Positions 27,275 to 36,463 of a DNA stretch of 64,000 bases are shown here, in pieces. Origin of the DNA: Ovoidimarina sp963698645 (GTDB lineage Bacteria > Pseudomonadota > Alphaproteobacteria > Rhodobacterales > Rhodobacteraceae); NCBI GenBank assembly GCA_963698645.1, contig CAVORP010000006.1, positions 222,365-286,364 of the forward strand, written 5' to 3'. A program made the translations under genes and the position numbers. Numbering within the stretch: the stretch's first letter is position 1; every line of letters starts with the position of its first letter. The notes beneath the pieces were generated by a model. The model was given only the letters and a program-made list of their open reading frames with translations. It was not told the DNA's origin and searched no databases.

Positions 27275-27841
27275 TCAAAAATAGTCGACTTCCGCACGGG
27301 GCCGGGCGGCATTGGACAGAAGGTCGAAGACATACTGCGCGACCGAGCGGAAGCACATGATCTCGAACGTCTCGGGCCCGGTCATCCAGAACGCGGCGGG
27401 CACCTGCGCAAGCCGGGTGCGGCGGATCTCGCCGGGGTGGAAGCTGTCGGGGTGCAGATCGGCGGGGGTGAGTTTTGCAAGGACCTCGCGCACAAGCGGC
27501 CCCTCGACCCGGAACACCGCGCGGGCGTCCGAGACATTGGCGGCAAGGAAATGCGTGCCCGCCAGCGCGGTCTCTATCCGGGCGACGATGCCCGGCGCAT
27601 CGGCATGTGCGCAGAGGATCAGCACCTCGTCCGGGGCCATCCAGCAGAGGCCCGTTTCGCCCTTGACCCGGGCGCCGCGCGGATCGGGAAATTCCGCACC
27701 GGAGACTTCTTTCGCAATGTCTTTCAAAGGGTTGGATGACAGGTCGCCCTTGAGCGTTACCATGCCGCGCAGGCCCGTCTCGGTGACGCGAACCGCGCCG
27801 GTGAAAGCGGCGCCGGGCAAGGCGCTTTGACGTTCAGACAT
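27275..27841 (-). CDS. soxG: Sarcosine oxidase gamma subunit
   Basis: SoxG is the small structural subunit of heterotetrameric sarcosine oxidase, which converts sarcosine, O2 and tetrahydrofolate to glycine, H2O2 and 5,10-methylene-THF. The 188-residue product has GLRGMVTLKGDLSSNPLKDI, DEVLILCAHADAPGIVARIE and FHPGEIRRTRLAQVPAAFWM, matching the family. Start ATG 27841 (MSERQSALPG) overlaps the soxA stop by eight bases. Readings from farther upstream run inside soxA. It is the last gene of soxB-D-A-G. Confidence 0.92.
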   Translation of the reverse strand: MSERQSALPGAAFTGAVRVTETGLRGMVTLKGDLSSNPLKDIAKEVSGAEFPDPRGARVKGETGLCWMAPDEVLILCAHADAPGIVARIETALAGTHFLAANVSDARAVFRVEGPLVREVLAKLTPADLHPDSFHPGEIRRTRLAQVPAAFWMTGPETFEIMCFRSVAQYVFDLLSNAARPRAEVDYF

Positions 27842-30800
27842 TCTGTTTCTCCCCTTCGGGATCATAGAAGACCGGGTTGACGATACGGGCCTTCTGCGGG
27901 TCACCGCCAACGCGGGTAAAGCTGATCTCTTCGCCAATCCTGTCAGGGCCGTTATGGACCAGCCCCATCGCGATACCGCGCCCCAACGTGGGCGAGAAAT
28001 AGGTGGAGGTCACGCGGCCCTGGGTGCGACGCTGGCCATTGGCATTGCGACCCTCGGCGATGGCATAGGCGCCATCCTGAAGGACCGAGCCATCGACCGT
28101 TTCCAGCCCCACCAGCTTCCACCGGGCCGGATCCGCCATATGGCTGCGCTCCTGTGCGCGTTTGCCGAGGAAATCCTCTTTCTTCTTCGAGATCGCCCAA
28201 TCGAGCCCCAGGTCCTGCGGGATCACGGTGCCATCGGTTTCGTCGCCGATCATGATGAAGCCCTTTTCGGCCCGCATCACGTGCAGGGCCTCGGTGCCGT
28301 AGGGCATCGCGCCATAGATCGCGCCCTCCGTCACAAGCGCGTCCCAGAAGGCGCGGCCCTGGCTTGCGGGCACCGCGATTTCGAAGCTGAGTTCGCCGGA
28401 GAAGGAGATGCGGAACACGCGGGCATCGAAATCACCGATCTTGCCTTCGCGCCATTGCATGAACGGCAGCGCCTCGGCCGAGAGATCCATGCCCCCCATG
28501 CCTTCGAGAAGGATGCGCGCGTCAGGTCCGACAACGGCGATCTGTGCATATTGTTCGGTCAGGTTGGCGGTGAAGACCTTCCAGTCCCACCATTCGGTCT
28601 GAAGCCATTCCTCCATATGGGCGTGGATGCGGTCCGCCCCGCCCGTGGTCGTGTGGCAAAGCCATGTGTCGTCGTCGATCCGCGCCACGACGCCATCGTC
28701 GATCAGGAACCCGTTCTCCGAGCACATCAGGCCGTAGCGACATTTGCCCGGCGCGAGGTTCGACATCATGTTCGTATACATCATGTCGAGAAAGCGGCCT
28801 GCGTCCGGACCTTTGACAAGGATCTTTCCGAGGGTGGAAGCGTCAAGCAGACCCACGGCTTCTCGGGTGTTCCTGACCTCGCGTTCGACGGCCTTGTGCA
28901 CGGTTTCGCCCGCCCGCGGGAAGGCATAGGGCCTGCGCCATTGCCCCACCGGCTCCCAATGCGCGCCATGCTGGTCGTGCCAGTCATGAAGCGGTGTGCG
29001 GCGCAGCGGCTGAAAGAGATTGCCCCGCGCCTCACCCGCGATCGCACCCATGGAGATCGGCGTGTAGGGCGGACGGAAGGTGGTGGTGCCCACCTTCGGG
29101 ATATCCGCGCCAAGAGATTGAGAAAGTATCGCCAAGCCGTTAATATTGCTTGTTTTCCCTTGATCGGTTGCCATGCCCAGCGTTGTGTAGCGCTTGGTGT
29201 GTTCGACGCTTTCATAGCCTTCCTGCGCCGCGAGCTGCACGTCGGTGACCTTTACGTCGTTCTGGAAATCGAGCCATGCCTTGGCGCGCAGCGTCTGGTC
29301 CGCATTGGCGGGCATGAGCCAGACCGGCTCGAGCGGCATCTCGTCTTCGTCGGTGGCGGAGGATGCGGGCGAAGCGGGTGTCTTGCCGGTCGCGGTGGCG
29401 GCAGCGCGATGTGCATCTGCGAGAGCCGCGCCGGTCAGCAATTCACCATTGGCCGCCCCTGCCGCATGGACGAAGGGCGCGCCATCTGCGCCAGTGGGCG
29501 CGCGGTCCGGATCGGGCCGGAACATTGCCCGTTCCGCATCCCAGGACAACTTGCCCCCGCAATGGGACCACAGATGCACCACCGGCGACCATCCACCCGA
29601 CATGGCGACCACGTCGCAGGCCAGTTCTTCTGTCTTCGCGCCCGTGCCGGACTGGGCGCAAAGTGCGACCCCTTCGACCCGGGCCGCGCCCTTGACCTTG
29701 GCGATGCCGGTGCCAGTCTCGACCCTGATCCCCAACGCGCGCACCTTGTCCGGGAGGGCGCCTTTGGCCTGTGTCCGCGCGTCGATGACGGCCGTTACGG
29801 CGGTTCCCGCCGCGTGCAGGGCAAGCGCGGTGCGATAGGCGTCGTCGTTGTTGGTGACGATCACCGTGCGCTCGCCCGCGCTGACGCCGAAATTGACCGC
29901 GTAGTCGCGGACCGCACTTGCCAGCATGACGCCGGGAAGGTCGTTGCCTGCGAAGGACAGCGGGCGTTCGATGGCGCCGGTGGCGGTGATCACCTGACCG
30001 GCGCGGATCCGCCAGAGCCGGTGCCGTGGCCGGTCGTCGCCGGATCCGCGGTCGGGCTCGTGGTCGGAAATCCGTTCGTATCCAAGGACATAGCCATGGT
30101 CATAGACGCCTGCACCCATGGTCCGGTTGCGGATGCGGACATTTGGCATGGCGTCGAGCGCGATGAGCGTCTCGTCGATCCAGATCGTGGCGGGCTTGCC
30201 GTCGATCGTGCCCCCATCCACCGCGGCGCGTCCGCCCCAATGGGCGGTCTGTTCGAGAAGGAGGGTGCGCGCACCCGTCTCTCCGGCCGATTTCGCAGCT
30301 TGCAGACCCGCGATTCCCCCACCGATTACAAGGACATCAACGGTGGTATTGAAGTGCTCGTAAGTATCCGCGTCACGGGCATTCGGCGCGCGGCCCAGCC
30401 CGGCGGAAATGCGGATGAAGGGTTCGTAGACATGCTTCCAGAAGGCGCGGGGCCACATGAACATCTTGTAGTAGAACCCGGCGGGGAGGAAGCGGGAGAG
30501 GTGGGTGTTGATCGCGCCGATGTCGAATTCGAGCGAGGGCCAGTGATTCTGGCTTTCGGCGGTCAACCCCTCGAACAGTTCGGTCGTGGTAACCCTTTGA
30601 TTGGGCTCGAGGGTTTTCCCGGATCCGAGATTGACGAGGCCATTGGGCTCCTCGGCACCCGAGGCGATGATCCCGCGGGGGCGATGATACTTGAACGACC
30701 GGCCCACGAGGGTCTGGCCGTTGGCCAGCAGGGCGGAGCCGAGCGTGTCGCCCTCGTACCCCTGCATCCTCTTGTTATTGAACGTGAATTCCAGCGGAAC

Positions 30801-30845
30801 GGAGCGGTCGATCAGACGGCCGCCGGTGGCGAGACGTTTGCTCAT
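27834..30845 (-). CDS. soxA: Sarcosine oxidase alpha subunit
   Basis: The 1003-residue alpha subunit has an N-terminal ferredoxin-fold domain (LEFTFNNKRMQGYEGDTLGSA), an NAD-binding Rossmann motif (VDVLVIGGGIAGLQAAKSAG, near residue 170), a middle part (GVMLASAVRDYAVNFGVSAG) and a C-terminal GcvT-like folate-binding domain (GLLDASTLGKILVKGPDAGR, RFLDMMYTNMMSNL, GLDWAISKKKEDFLGKRA). It channels the methyl group to tetrahydrofolate. Start ATG 30845 (MSKRLATGG) overlaps the soxD stop by four bases. The frame is complete. Confidence 0.96.
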   Translation of the reverse strand: MSKRLATGGRLIDRSVPLEFTFNNKRMQGYEGDTLGSALLANGQTLVGRSFKYHRPRGIIASGAEEPNGLVNLGSGKTLEPNQRVTTTELFEGLTAESQNHWPSLEFDIGAINTHLSRFLPAGFYYKMFMWPRAFWKHVYEPFIRISAGLGRAPNARDADTYEHFNTTVDVLVIGGGIAGLQAAKSAGETGARTLLLEQTAHWGGRAAVDGGTIDGKPATIWIDETLIALDAMPNVRIRNRTMGAGVYDHGYVLGYERISDHEPDRGSGDDRPRHRLWRIRAGQVITATGAIERPLSFAGNDLPGVMLASAVRDYAVNFGVSAGERTVIVTNNDDAYRTALALHAAGTAVTAVIDARTQAKGALPDKVRALGIRVETGTGIAKVKGAARVEGVALCAQSGTGAKTEELACDVVAMSGGWSPVVHLWSHCGGKLSWDAERAMFRPDPDRAPTGADGAPFVHAAGAANGELLTGAALADAHRAAATATGKTPASPASSATDEDEMPLEPVWLMPANADQTLRAKAWLDFQNDVKVTDVQLAAQEGYESVEHTKRYTTLGMATDQGKTSNINGLAILSQSLGADIPKVGTTTFRPPYTPISMGAIAGEARGNLFQPLRRTPLHDWHDQHGAHWEPVGQWRRPYAFPRAGETVHKAVEREVRNTREAVGLLDASTLGKILVKGPDAGRFLDMMYTNMMSNLAPGKCRYGLMCSENGFLIDDGVVARIDDDTWLCHTTTGGADRIHAHMEEWLQTEWWDWKVFTANLTEQYAQIAVVGPDARILLEGMGGMDLSAEALPFMQWREGKIGDFDARVFRISFSGELSFEIAVPASQGRAFWDALVTEGAIYGAMPYGTEALHVMRAEKGFIMIGDETDGTVIPQDLGLDWAISKKKEDFLGKRAQERSHMADPARWKLVGLETVDGSVLQDGAYAIAEGRNANGQRRTQGRVTSTYFSPTLGRGIAMGLVHNGPDRIGEEISFTRVGGDPQKARIVNPVFYDPEGEKQNV

Positions 30846-31171
30846 GCGAAGTCCCTCCATGACCAGCCGGGGCGTTTTTCGGACAGGATTTTCCGAATGT
30901 TTTCCGGGGGTTCCGTGGTCTGTGCCGGGTAGGTTCCGAAGACCTCGAGCGTCATGGTGCAGCGGGCGGCGAGAAACCACTTTCCGCAGCCCATGGAATG
31001 CCTCCAGCGTTCGAAATGCACGCCCTTGGGATTTTCTCTAAGGAACAGATATTCCTCGACTTTTTCGTCCGATGCGCCGGGACCGTGGCGTTTGACATGG
31101 GCCTCGCCTCCTGCCGAAAGCTCGGTCTCGTCGCAATGGATGCCGCAATAGGGACAGTGCAGGATCAGCAT
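30842..31171 (-). CDS. soxD: Sarcosine oxidase delta subunit
   Basis: The small zinc-binding subunit (109 residues). Zinc ligands are the N-terminal CPYCGIHCDETEL and a later Cys/His set in HSMGCGKWFLAARCTMT. The C-terminal LSEKRPGWSW is typical. Start ATG 31171. It is coupled to soxA by an ATGA overlap. The standard order soxB-D-A-G is kept, although here soxB and soxD are separated by about 940 bases that hold two small membrane proteins. Confidence 0.95.
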   Translation of the reverse strand: MLILHCPYCGIHCDETELSAGGEAHVKRHGPGASDEKVEEYLFLRENPKGVHFERWRHSMGCGKWFLAARCTMTLEVFGTYPAQTTEPPENIRKILSEKRPGWSWRDFA

Positions 31172-31264
31172 GGAAGCGCCCCGTTCATCGCTATGTGTAT
31201 TTCATGCATAAACCATGCGCATTTCATGCGCATGATTTGCGGATGCGCCGTTTCGGGCGCGGTC

Positions 31265-31450
31265 TCAGAGGTTGGGGTAGACGACCTCTCCCGGTTCGGG
31301 ATCGGTGAAGATGCCATGGCCCGAATAGAGGACGCCGAAGAAGAGCGACAGAAGCAGGGTGCCCAGGATACCGGCCGCGAAACCCGCGATCTTCGCCTTG
31401 TGATGTGCGATGTCGTCAAGCGAGGGGATACGGCGCAGGATGGCTTGCAT
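31265..31450 (-). CDS. Small single-pass membrane protein within the sox operon
   Basis: A 61-residue protein starting MQAILRRIPSLDDIAHHKAK, then one membrane helix (IAGFAAGILGTLLLSLFFGVLY) and the short tail GHGIFTDPEPGEVVYPNL. The start ATG 31450 is chosen because the upstream extension is unlike the rest. It lies between soxB and soxD. I do not know its function. Its repeated presence near soxD in related genomes, as I recall, suggests a link to the oxidase or to sarcosine uptake, but nothing in the sequence proves it. Confidence 0.6.
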   Translation of the reverse strand: MQAILRRIPSLDDIAHHKAKIAGFAAGILGTLLLSLFFGVLYSGHGIFTDPEPGEVVYPNL

Positions 31451-31624
31451 GGGTTCGTCTCCGTCTGGAATTCGACGACACATAACGCCTTGGGCGGCGG
31501 GTTCAAGCCAATGGTTATTTTCCGGCGCAAGTCTTTGCCGAGGGACGCCGGGAGGTTCAGTGCGGACGGGGGTGTCACGCCCCACCCTGCCGAGAGGCAG
31601 ACGGCGGGATGGGGCGCGCCGGAT

Positions 31625-31840
31625 CTACTGGCCGGGCACTGCCGGAGTGATCGGGTCGGTTGCGGGCGCTGCGGCGGCCGGGGCGGTCTCTGCGCCGCCT
31701 GCGTCGGTGCCGATGCCGGACGTGCCGTCGCCCGTGGGCGCGAAGACGACCAGCAGGATGATCCCGCCGATGACCGCCAAGGCCACGATGAGACCCCAGA
31801 CGGACATGCCGCTGTCGGTTGTCGTATTGTAGTCAGCCAT
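31625..31840 (-). CDS. Small single-pass membrane protein within the sox operon
   Basis: A 71-residue protein: short N-terminus MADYNTTTDSGMSVWG, one helix (LIVALAVIGGIILLVVFAP) and an Ala/Pro/Gly-rich tail (GGAETAPAAAAPATDPITPA). The upstream AGGAGGACG just before ATG 31840 is a strong ribosome site. It is the second small membrane gene in the soxB-soxD gap. No family recognised; low-complexity tail probably periplasmic. Confidence 0.6.
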   Translation of the reverse strand: MADYNTTTDSGMSVWGLIVALAVIGGIILLVVFAPTGDGTSGIGTDAGGAETAPAAAAPATDPITPAVPGQ

Positions 31841-32114
31841 TCTACGTCCTCCTGTGCTGATGGGGTCATCAGAGCACAGGCGGGCAATGGCGCAAGGCCG
31901 GCGTGGCGACGGGGCGTTGATGGGCCAAGGCTGGCCGGAAATGGCGCCCGAGATGCGCGGAAGGGTGCCGGTCGGGGCGGGATGTCCCGCGGGAGGACGA
32001 GAGGGGCGCGCCTGACCTGAGGGGGAGGCGCGATCGCGCCTGCCCCGTGGGGGCAGGTCAGGCGCGGCCCGGCCCGCTGTGCGGTCCGGGCGGGAGTTGA
32101 TCCGAAGACAGTCA
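31841..32114. other. Gap between soxB and the small membrane genes
   Basis: These 274 bases contain GC-rich sequence, with a GGGGCAGG/CCTGCCCC inverted repeat (about 32038-32058) that could form a hairpin 60 bases beyond the soxB stop and reduce read-through into the downstream genes. No gene is visible. The open frame running through here from soxB is an artefact of the indel at 32140. Confidence 0.5.
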
Positions 32115-33360
32115 TCAATGCGCCACTCCGGCCGCTACCGACTTCATCAATGAACCGGCCCTCGCGGAAGCGCTCCAGCCCGAAGGCGTCGCAGAGCGGC
32201 GAATTTCCCTTGGCCATCAGTTCGGCAAAGCCCCAGCCGGAGCCGGGGATCGCCTTGAACCCGCCGGTGCCCCAGCCGCAGTTGATGAAGCAGCCGCCCA
32301 GCGGGGTTTTCGACAGGATCGGCGAGCGGTCGCCGGTCACGTCCACGATCCCGCCCCATTGGCGCAGCATCTTGAGCCGCGAGATGATCGGGAAGGTTTC
32401 GATCAGGGCGCGGACGGTTTCCTCGATATGGTGGAAGCTGCCCCGCTGGGTGTAGTTGTTGTAGCCGTCGGTGCCGCCGCCGATGACCATTTCGCCCTTG
32501 TCGGACTGGCTCATATAGCCATGCACCGTATTGGCCATGATGACCACGTCCATGCAGGGCTTGATCGGCTCGGACACGAGCGCCTGAAGCGCCACGCTTT
32601 CGATCGGGAGCCGGAAGCCCGCCATCTCGGCCACCACGCCGGAGTTGCCGGCAACGACGATGCCGAGCTTGTCGCAGGCGATCTCTCCCTTCGAGGTGGA
32701 CACGCCCGTGACCCGGCCGTTTTCCGAGCGCACGCCCGTGACCTCGCATTGCTGGATGATGTCCATGCCCATGGCCGAACAGGCCCGCGCATAGCCCCAG
32801 GCCACGGCGTCGTGGCGGGCGGTGCCGCCGCGCGCCTGCCAGAGCGCCCCGAGGACGGGATAGCGGGGGCCGCGGATCTCGATGATCGGGCAAAGCTCCT
32901 TGACCCGTTCGGGGCCGATGAATTCGGTGGTGACCCCTTGCAGGGAATTGGCATGGGCGGTGCGCTGATAGCCGCGGATTTCGTGCTCGGTCTGGGCCAG
33001 CATCATCACGCCCCGGGGGCTGAACATGACGTTCATGTTCAGGTCCTGGCTCATCGTCTCGTAGAGTGAGCGGGCCTTCTCGTAGATCGCCGCCGATGGG
33101 TCCTGCAGGTAGTTCGAGCGGATGATCGTGGTGTTGCGGCCCGTGTTGCCGCCGCCGAGCCAGCCCTTTTCGATCACGGCCACATTGGTGATGCCGTGAT
33201 TCTTGCCGAGGTAATAGGCGGAGGCCAGACCATGCCCGCCCGCGCCGATGATGATGGCGTCGTATTTCTTCTTCGGTTCGGGCGAGGACCAGGCGCGTTC
33301 CCACCCTTGGTGAAAGCGCAGCGCCTCGCGCGCGACGGCGAAAACGGAATAGCGTTGCAT
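32115..33360 (-). CDS. soxB: Sarcosine oxidase beta subunit (frame broken near its C-terminus)
   Basis: SoxB carries the FAD and covalent FMN sites. The N-terminal FAD motif IIIGAGGHGLASAYYLGKN is near residue 37, followed by GWLGGGNTGRNTTIIRSNYL and the C-terminal GGFKAIPGSGWGFAELMA. After GRFIDE the frame breaks at 32140-32145: removing one base from GAAGTC gives SVAAGVAH and a TGA at 32115-32117, the exact family ending. Without that correction the frame runs on for 340 meaningless residues. Total about 414 residues. Start ATG 33360 (MQRYSVFAVAREAL). Confidence 0.93.
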
Positions 33361-33552
33361 GGGCGTCCCCGGGATCTGGCGGCCGGACGACTCCGGCGCA
33401 TTCTTTGTGGCTGTCGGACAGCCAGATGCCAAGCCGCGAACGTCGCATGAATGCGGATATGCGACATCGCGTTCCGGTCATCATTCCCGCTGGGGTCTTT
33501 TGCCCGGGCGACGGGGCCTATAGATGGGGTCGAGAATTACAAGGAACGGCTC

Positions 33553-34776
33553 ATGACCTTCTGGCTTATTGCCCTTGGCCTGTCGGCTGTCATCGCGGCG
33601 ATGATGGTGCTGGCGCTGACGCGGCGCGGACCCGTGGAGGATTCGGCGCCGTTCGACGTGCAGGTCTATCGCGACCAGTTGGGCGAAGTGGAACGCGATC
33701 TGGCGCGGGGCGTGGTGACCGAGGCCGAGGCGGAGGTGATCCGGACCGAGGTGTCGCGGCGGCTTCTGGAGGCGGACAGACGGGCGCAGGATGCGGCCAG
33801 GGAAGGGACCGCGCCACGCGGGGCGACCTTGGCGATGGCGGGGGTCGTGGTGATTGCGGTCGTGGGGGGCGCGCTGGCGCTTTACCGGATCGTGGGCGCG
33901 CCCGGCTATCCCGACCTGCCGCTCGAGCGGCGGATCGCGCTGGCCGAGGAGGCGCGCAGCCAGCGGCCCGGGCAAGCCGATGCGGAACTTCAGGCAGCAT
34001 TGAACGCGCCGCCGCCGATGCCCGCCGATCCGCGTTTCATCGAATTGATGGAGCAGTTGCGGGCGGCGGTGGCGTCGCGTCCGGACGATCTTGAAGGTTA
34101 CAGGCTTTTGGCGCGGAACGAGGCGGGATTGGGCGATTTCGCCGCCGCCCATCGCGCACAGGCCCGGGTTCTGGAGCTTCTGGGCGAGGCCGCCACGGTC
34201 GCCGATTACGCCGATTACGCCGATTTGCTGGTTCTGGCGGCGGGTGGATATGTCTCGCCCGAGGCCGAGGCCGCGATCCGCGAGGTTCTGGAGCGCGATC
34301 CGCAGAACGGGACGGCGCGCTATTACTCTGGGCTTATGGCGGCGCAGACGGGGCGGCCCGATATCGCGTTCCGCGTCTGGCGGGCTCTGTTGAGCCAGAG
34401 CGCCGCCGACGACCCTTGGGTGCCCGCGATCCGGGCGCAGATCGAGGAATTGGCGATGCTGGCCGGGGTGGACTACGTCCTGCCGCGGGCGAACGAGATG
34501 CGCGGACCATCGGAAGAGGATCTGGCCGCCGCCGAGGGCATGTCGCCCGCCGCCCGAATGGAAATGATCCAGGGGATGGTGACGGGTCTGGCGGAGCGGC
34601 TGGCCACCGAGGGCGGGCCGCCCGAAGACTGGGCACGGCTGATCCGGGCCTATGGCGTGCTGGGCCAGCGCGAGGCCGCCGCGGCGATCTGGGCCGAAGC
34701 ACAGCAGGTCTTTCCCGACGATATCCGTCGTGTGCCGATCCTCGAAGCCGCCCGCGATGCCGGTGTCGAGCAGTGA
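33553..34776 (+). CDS. ccmI: Cytochrome c biogenesis protein CcmI (CycH)
   Basis: CcmI is the apocytochrome c chaperone. The 407-residue product has an N-terminal helix (FWLIALGLSAVIAAMMVLAL), a cytoplasmic loop with a leucine-zipper-like stretch (VYRDQLGEVERDLARGVVTE), a second helix (TLAMAGVVVIAVVGGALALY) and a periplasmic TPR domain (GYRLLARNEAGLGDFAAAHR, TARYYSGLMAAQTGRPDIAF). The start ATG 33553 follows AAGGAA. It is divergent from soxB. It lies apart from ccmABC, as is usual in Rhodobacter. Its stop overlaps ruvX. Confidence 0.93.
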   Translation: MTFWLIALGLSAVIAAMMVLALTRRGPVEDSAPFDVQVYRDQLGEVERDLARGVVTEAEAEVIRTEVSRRLLEADRRAQDAAREGTAPRGATLAMAGVVVIAVVGGALALYRIVGAPGYPDLPLERRIALAEEARSQRPGQADAELQAALNAPPPMPADPRFIELMEQLRAAVASRPDDLEGYRLLARNEAGLGDFAAAHRAQARVLELLGEAATVADYADYADLLVLAAGGYVSPEAEAAIREVLERDPQNGTARYYSGLMAAQTGRPDIAFRVWRALLSQSAADDPWVPAIRAQIEELAMLAGVDYVLPRANEMRGPSEEDLAAAEGMSPAARMEMIQGMVTGLAERLATEGGPPEDWARLIRAYGVLGQREAAAAIWAEAQQVFPDDIRRVPILEAARDAGVEQ

Positions 34777-35249
34777 TCGCCACCGATATGGAGGGCTTTG
34801 CGGCCGCATTGCCGCAAACCGGTGCGCTTGCCGGGCTTGATTTGGGGACCAAGACCATCGGCGTGGCGGTTTCGGACGGGATGCGCAGCGTGGCCACGCC
34901 ACTGGAAACGATCCGGCGGAGCAAGTTCACCGAGGATGCCGCCCGGCTTCTGGAGATCGTCGCGGGGCGCGCGCTGGTGGGGATCGTGATCGGTCTGCCC
35001 ATGAACATGGACGGAAGCGAAGGCCCGCGCTGTCAATCGGCCCGGGCCTTCGCCCGGAATCTCGAGCGCCTGACCCCCCTGCCCCTTGCGTTCTGGGATG
35101 AGCGGCTGTCTACGGTCGCGGCAGAGCGCGCACTTCTGGAGGCGGATACGTCGCGCGCACGTCGCAATCAGGTGATCGATCACGTTGCGGCGGGATATAT
35201 TCTTCAGGGAGCGCTGGATCGGCTGGCGCATTTGGGACGGGCGAGATGA
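34773..35249 (+). CDS. ruvX: Putative Holliday junction resolvase RuvX (YqgF)
   Basis: A 158-residue RNase H-fold protein. Characteristic segments are GLDLGTKTIGVAVSDGM (first catalytic Asp), GLPMNMDGSEGPRCQSARAF and the C-terminal WDERLSTVAAERALLEAD with DHVAAGYILQ. In E. coli YqgF acts in 16S rRNA 5'-end processing; the resolvase role is inferred from fold. I choose the GTG at 34773, which overlaps the ccmI stop (GTGA) and gives MIATDMEGFAAALP, close to relatives; ATG 34788 is the alternative. Confidence 0.9.
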   Translation: MIATDMEGFAAALPQTGALAGLDLGTKTIGVAVSDGMRSVATPLETIRRSKFTEDAARLLEIVAGRALVGIVIGLPMNMDGSEGPRCQSARAFARNLERLTPLPLAFWDERLSTVAAERALLEADTSRARRNQVIDHVAAGYILQGALDRLAHLGRAR

Positions 35250-35476
35250 GCGACACGGTCTGGCAACGAAACGAGATCGAAAGCCCCTGCATCAACGTCT
35301 GCGTGGTGCATCCGGCGACGCGCCTGTGCACGGGCTGTGCCCGGTCGATTGACGAGATCACCCACTGGTCGCGGATGACCCCGGAGATGCGGGCGGCGAT
35401 CATCGAGGACCTGCCGGCGCGCGAGGCCGCGCCCAAGACGCGCCGGGGCGGACGCGCGGCGCGGCTGAAAGGCTGA
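35246..35476 (+). CDS. DUF1289 family protein
   Basis: A 76-residue protein with the conserved cysteine pattern SPCINVCVVHPATRLCTGCAR and WSRMTPEMRAAIIEDLPARE. The four cysteines suggest a small metal or Fe-S site, but the function of DUF1289 is not known. Its ATG overlaps the ruvX stop (ATGA), so it is the third gene of ccmI-ruvX-DUF1289. The C-terminus is very basic (KTRRGGRAARLKG). Confidence 0.9.
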   Translation: MSDTVWQRNEIESPCINVCVVHPATRLCTGCARSIDEITHWSRMTPEMRAAIIEDLPAREAAPKTRRGGRAARLKG

Positions 35477-35686
35477 CACGGCCATCTGTCATCAGGAAGA
35501 ACCGCAGCACAGATGTGCTCCGGCCACCAAACAACCCGACGTGACCCAGAAGAGCCACGCCGGGCACTGGTCACACACACACTCACTACATCGACAAAAT
35601 TAACGGTGAGTTGTGTTCGCGCGAGGGCGGACGCAGGGCCGATTGTGGGTCTCTTCGCGACTATCCACAGGGCGGACCCGAGCGCT

Positions 35687-36463
35687 TCAGGGCGCAAAAA
35701 TCCATTGTTTCAAAGGAATCTGCGGCCTGAAATAGGCAATCATGCGGCCCTCTGGTGCAGCCTCTGCCTTTTTCGCCCAGGGGGCCACCCCGTGAAGCAT
35801 CATCCGGTGAACGAGATACGCCCCGCCAGGGGGGACGTGGAGCACCTGTCGTTCGCAGGTCTCGAAGATTCTGCGACGTGCGGCCTGATAGATATCGGTG
35901 AGGTCGACATCTGGCCATTCGGCCTCGGGCCGCTCCGCGAAGGCGCGGGCAAAGGCGGCACGGATCACATGGTGGCTGCCGTTCCAGACGACCATCGGTG
36001 CGGCGCGCCGGTCGGCCGGCGTCAGCGGCAGACCGAGGACGAAGCCATGCGGTTCGCGCAGCATCCGGGCGCGCGCCGGGCCGATGGCCAGCAGCCCGTC
36101 CAGATGGGCCCCGTCCCGGTCGCGGCGAAACCGGAAGGCGGCGTCGGTTTCGCCCGCCCCCGGTTGCGGATAGCCGGGATAGATGACCGAGACCTGGGCC
36201 GGGTGCCACTCTTCGGGCAGGGCGTGGGCCGCGTGGAGGTGATCGATCGCGGGACCGGCCAGCGGGACGCCCGCGATGCTGCCATCGGGGGCGTTGGGAA
36301 GCACATCGACACCGACGAACCATGTCCCGCCCGCACGCAGACCGTCGGTATTGGCGGGATCGGTGACCACGCCCAGCGCCGCCTTGCGCGCCGCGGCGGC
36401 CCAGCGGGCCGTGCGCGGATCGTGATCGAAGATCGTCCAGCCGCAGGCGTCGGGGTCGCTCAT
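35687..36463 (-). CDS. Phytanoyl-CoA dioxygenase-like (2-oxoglutarate/Fe(II)) protein
   Basis: A 258-residue protein with a probable double-stranded beta-helix core. A candidate facial triad is HxD in RDRDGAHLDGLL and the distal His in VHRMMLHGVAPWAKKA, with Arg in EGRMIAYFRPQIP as possible 2-oxoglutarate anchor. These residues are what I see; no substrate can be named. Start ATG 36463 overlaps the dusA stop by four bases, so the two are coupled. The 210 bases between this gene's stop and DUF1289 hold no gene. Confidence 0.65.
   Translation of the reverse strand: MSDPDACGWTIFDHDPRTARWAAAARKAALGVVTDPANTDGLRAGGTWFVGVDVLPNAPDGSIAGVPLAGPAIDHLHAAHALPEEWHPAQVSVIYPGYPQPGAGETDAAFRFRRDRDGAHLDGLLAIGPARARMLREPHGFVLGLPLTPADRRAAPMVVWNGSHHVIRAAFARAFAERPEAEWPDVDLTDIYQAARRRIFETCERQVLHVPPGGAYLVHRMMLHGVAPWAKKAEAAPEGRMIAYFRPQIPLKQWIFAP

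Noticed and set aside
27954..30932. A 990-codon open frame on the plus strand opposite soxA
   Set aside because: It is antisense to a complete conserved soxA and has no recognisable domain or ribosome site.
31165..33432. A 755-codon reading that joins soxB to sequence beyond its end
   Set aside because: The extra 340 residues arise from the one-base indel at 32140. The corrected frame ends SVAAGVAH as in all SoxB proteins.
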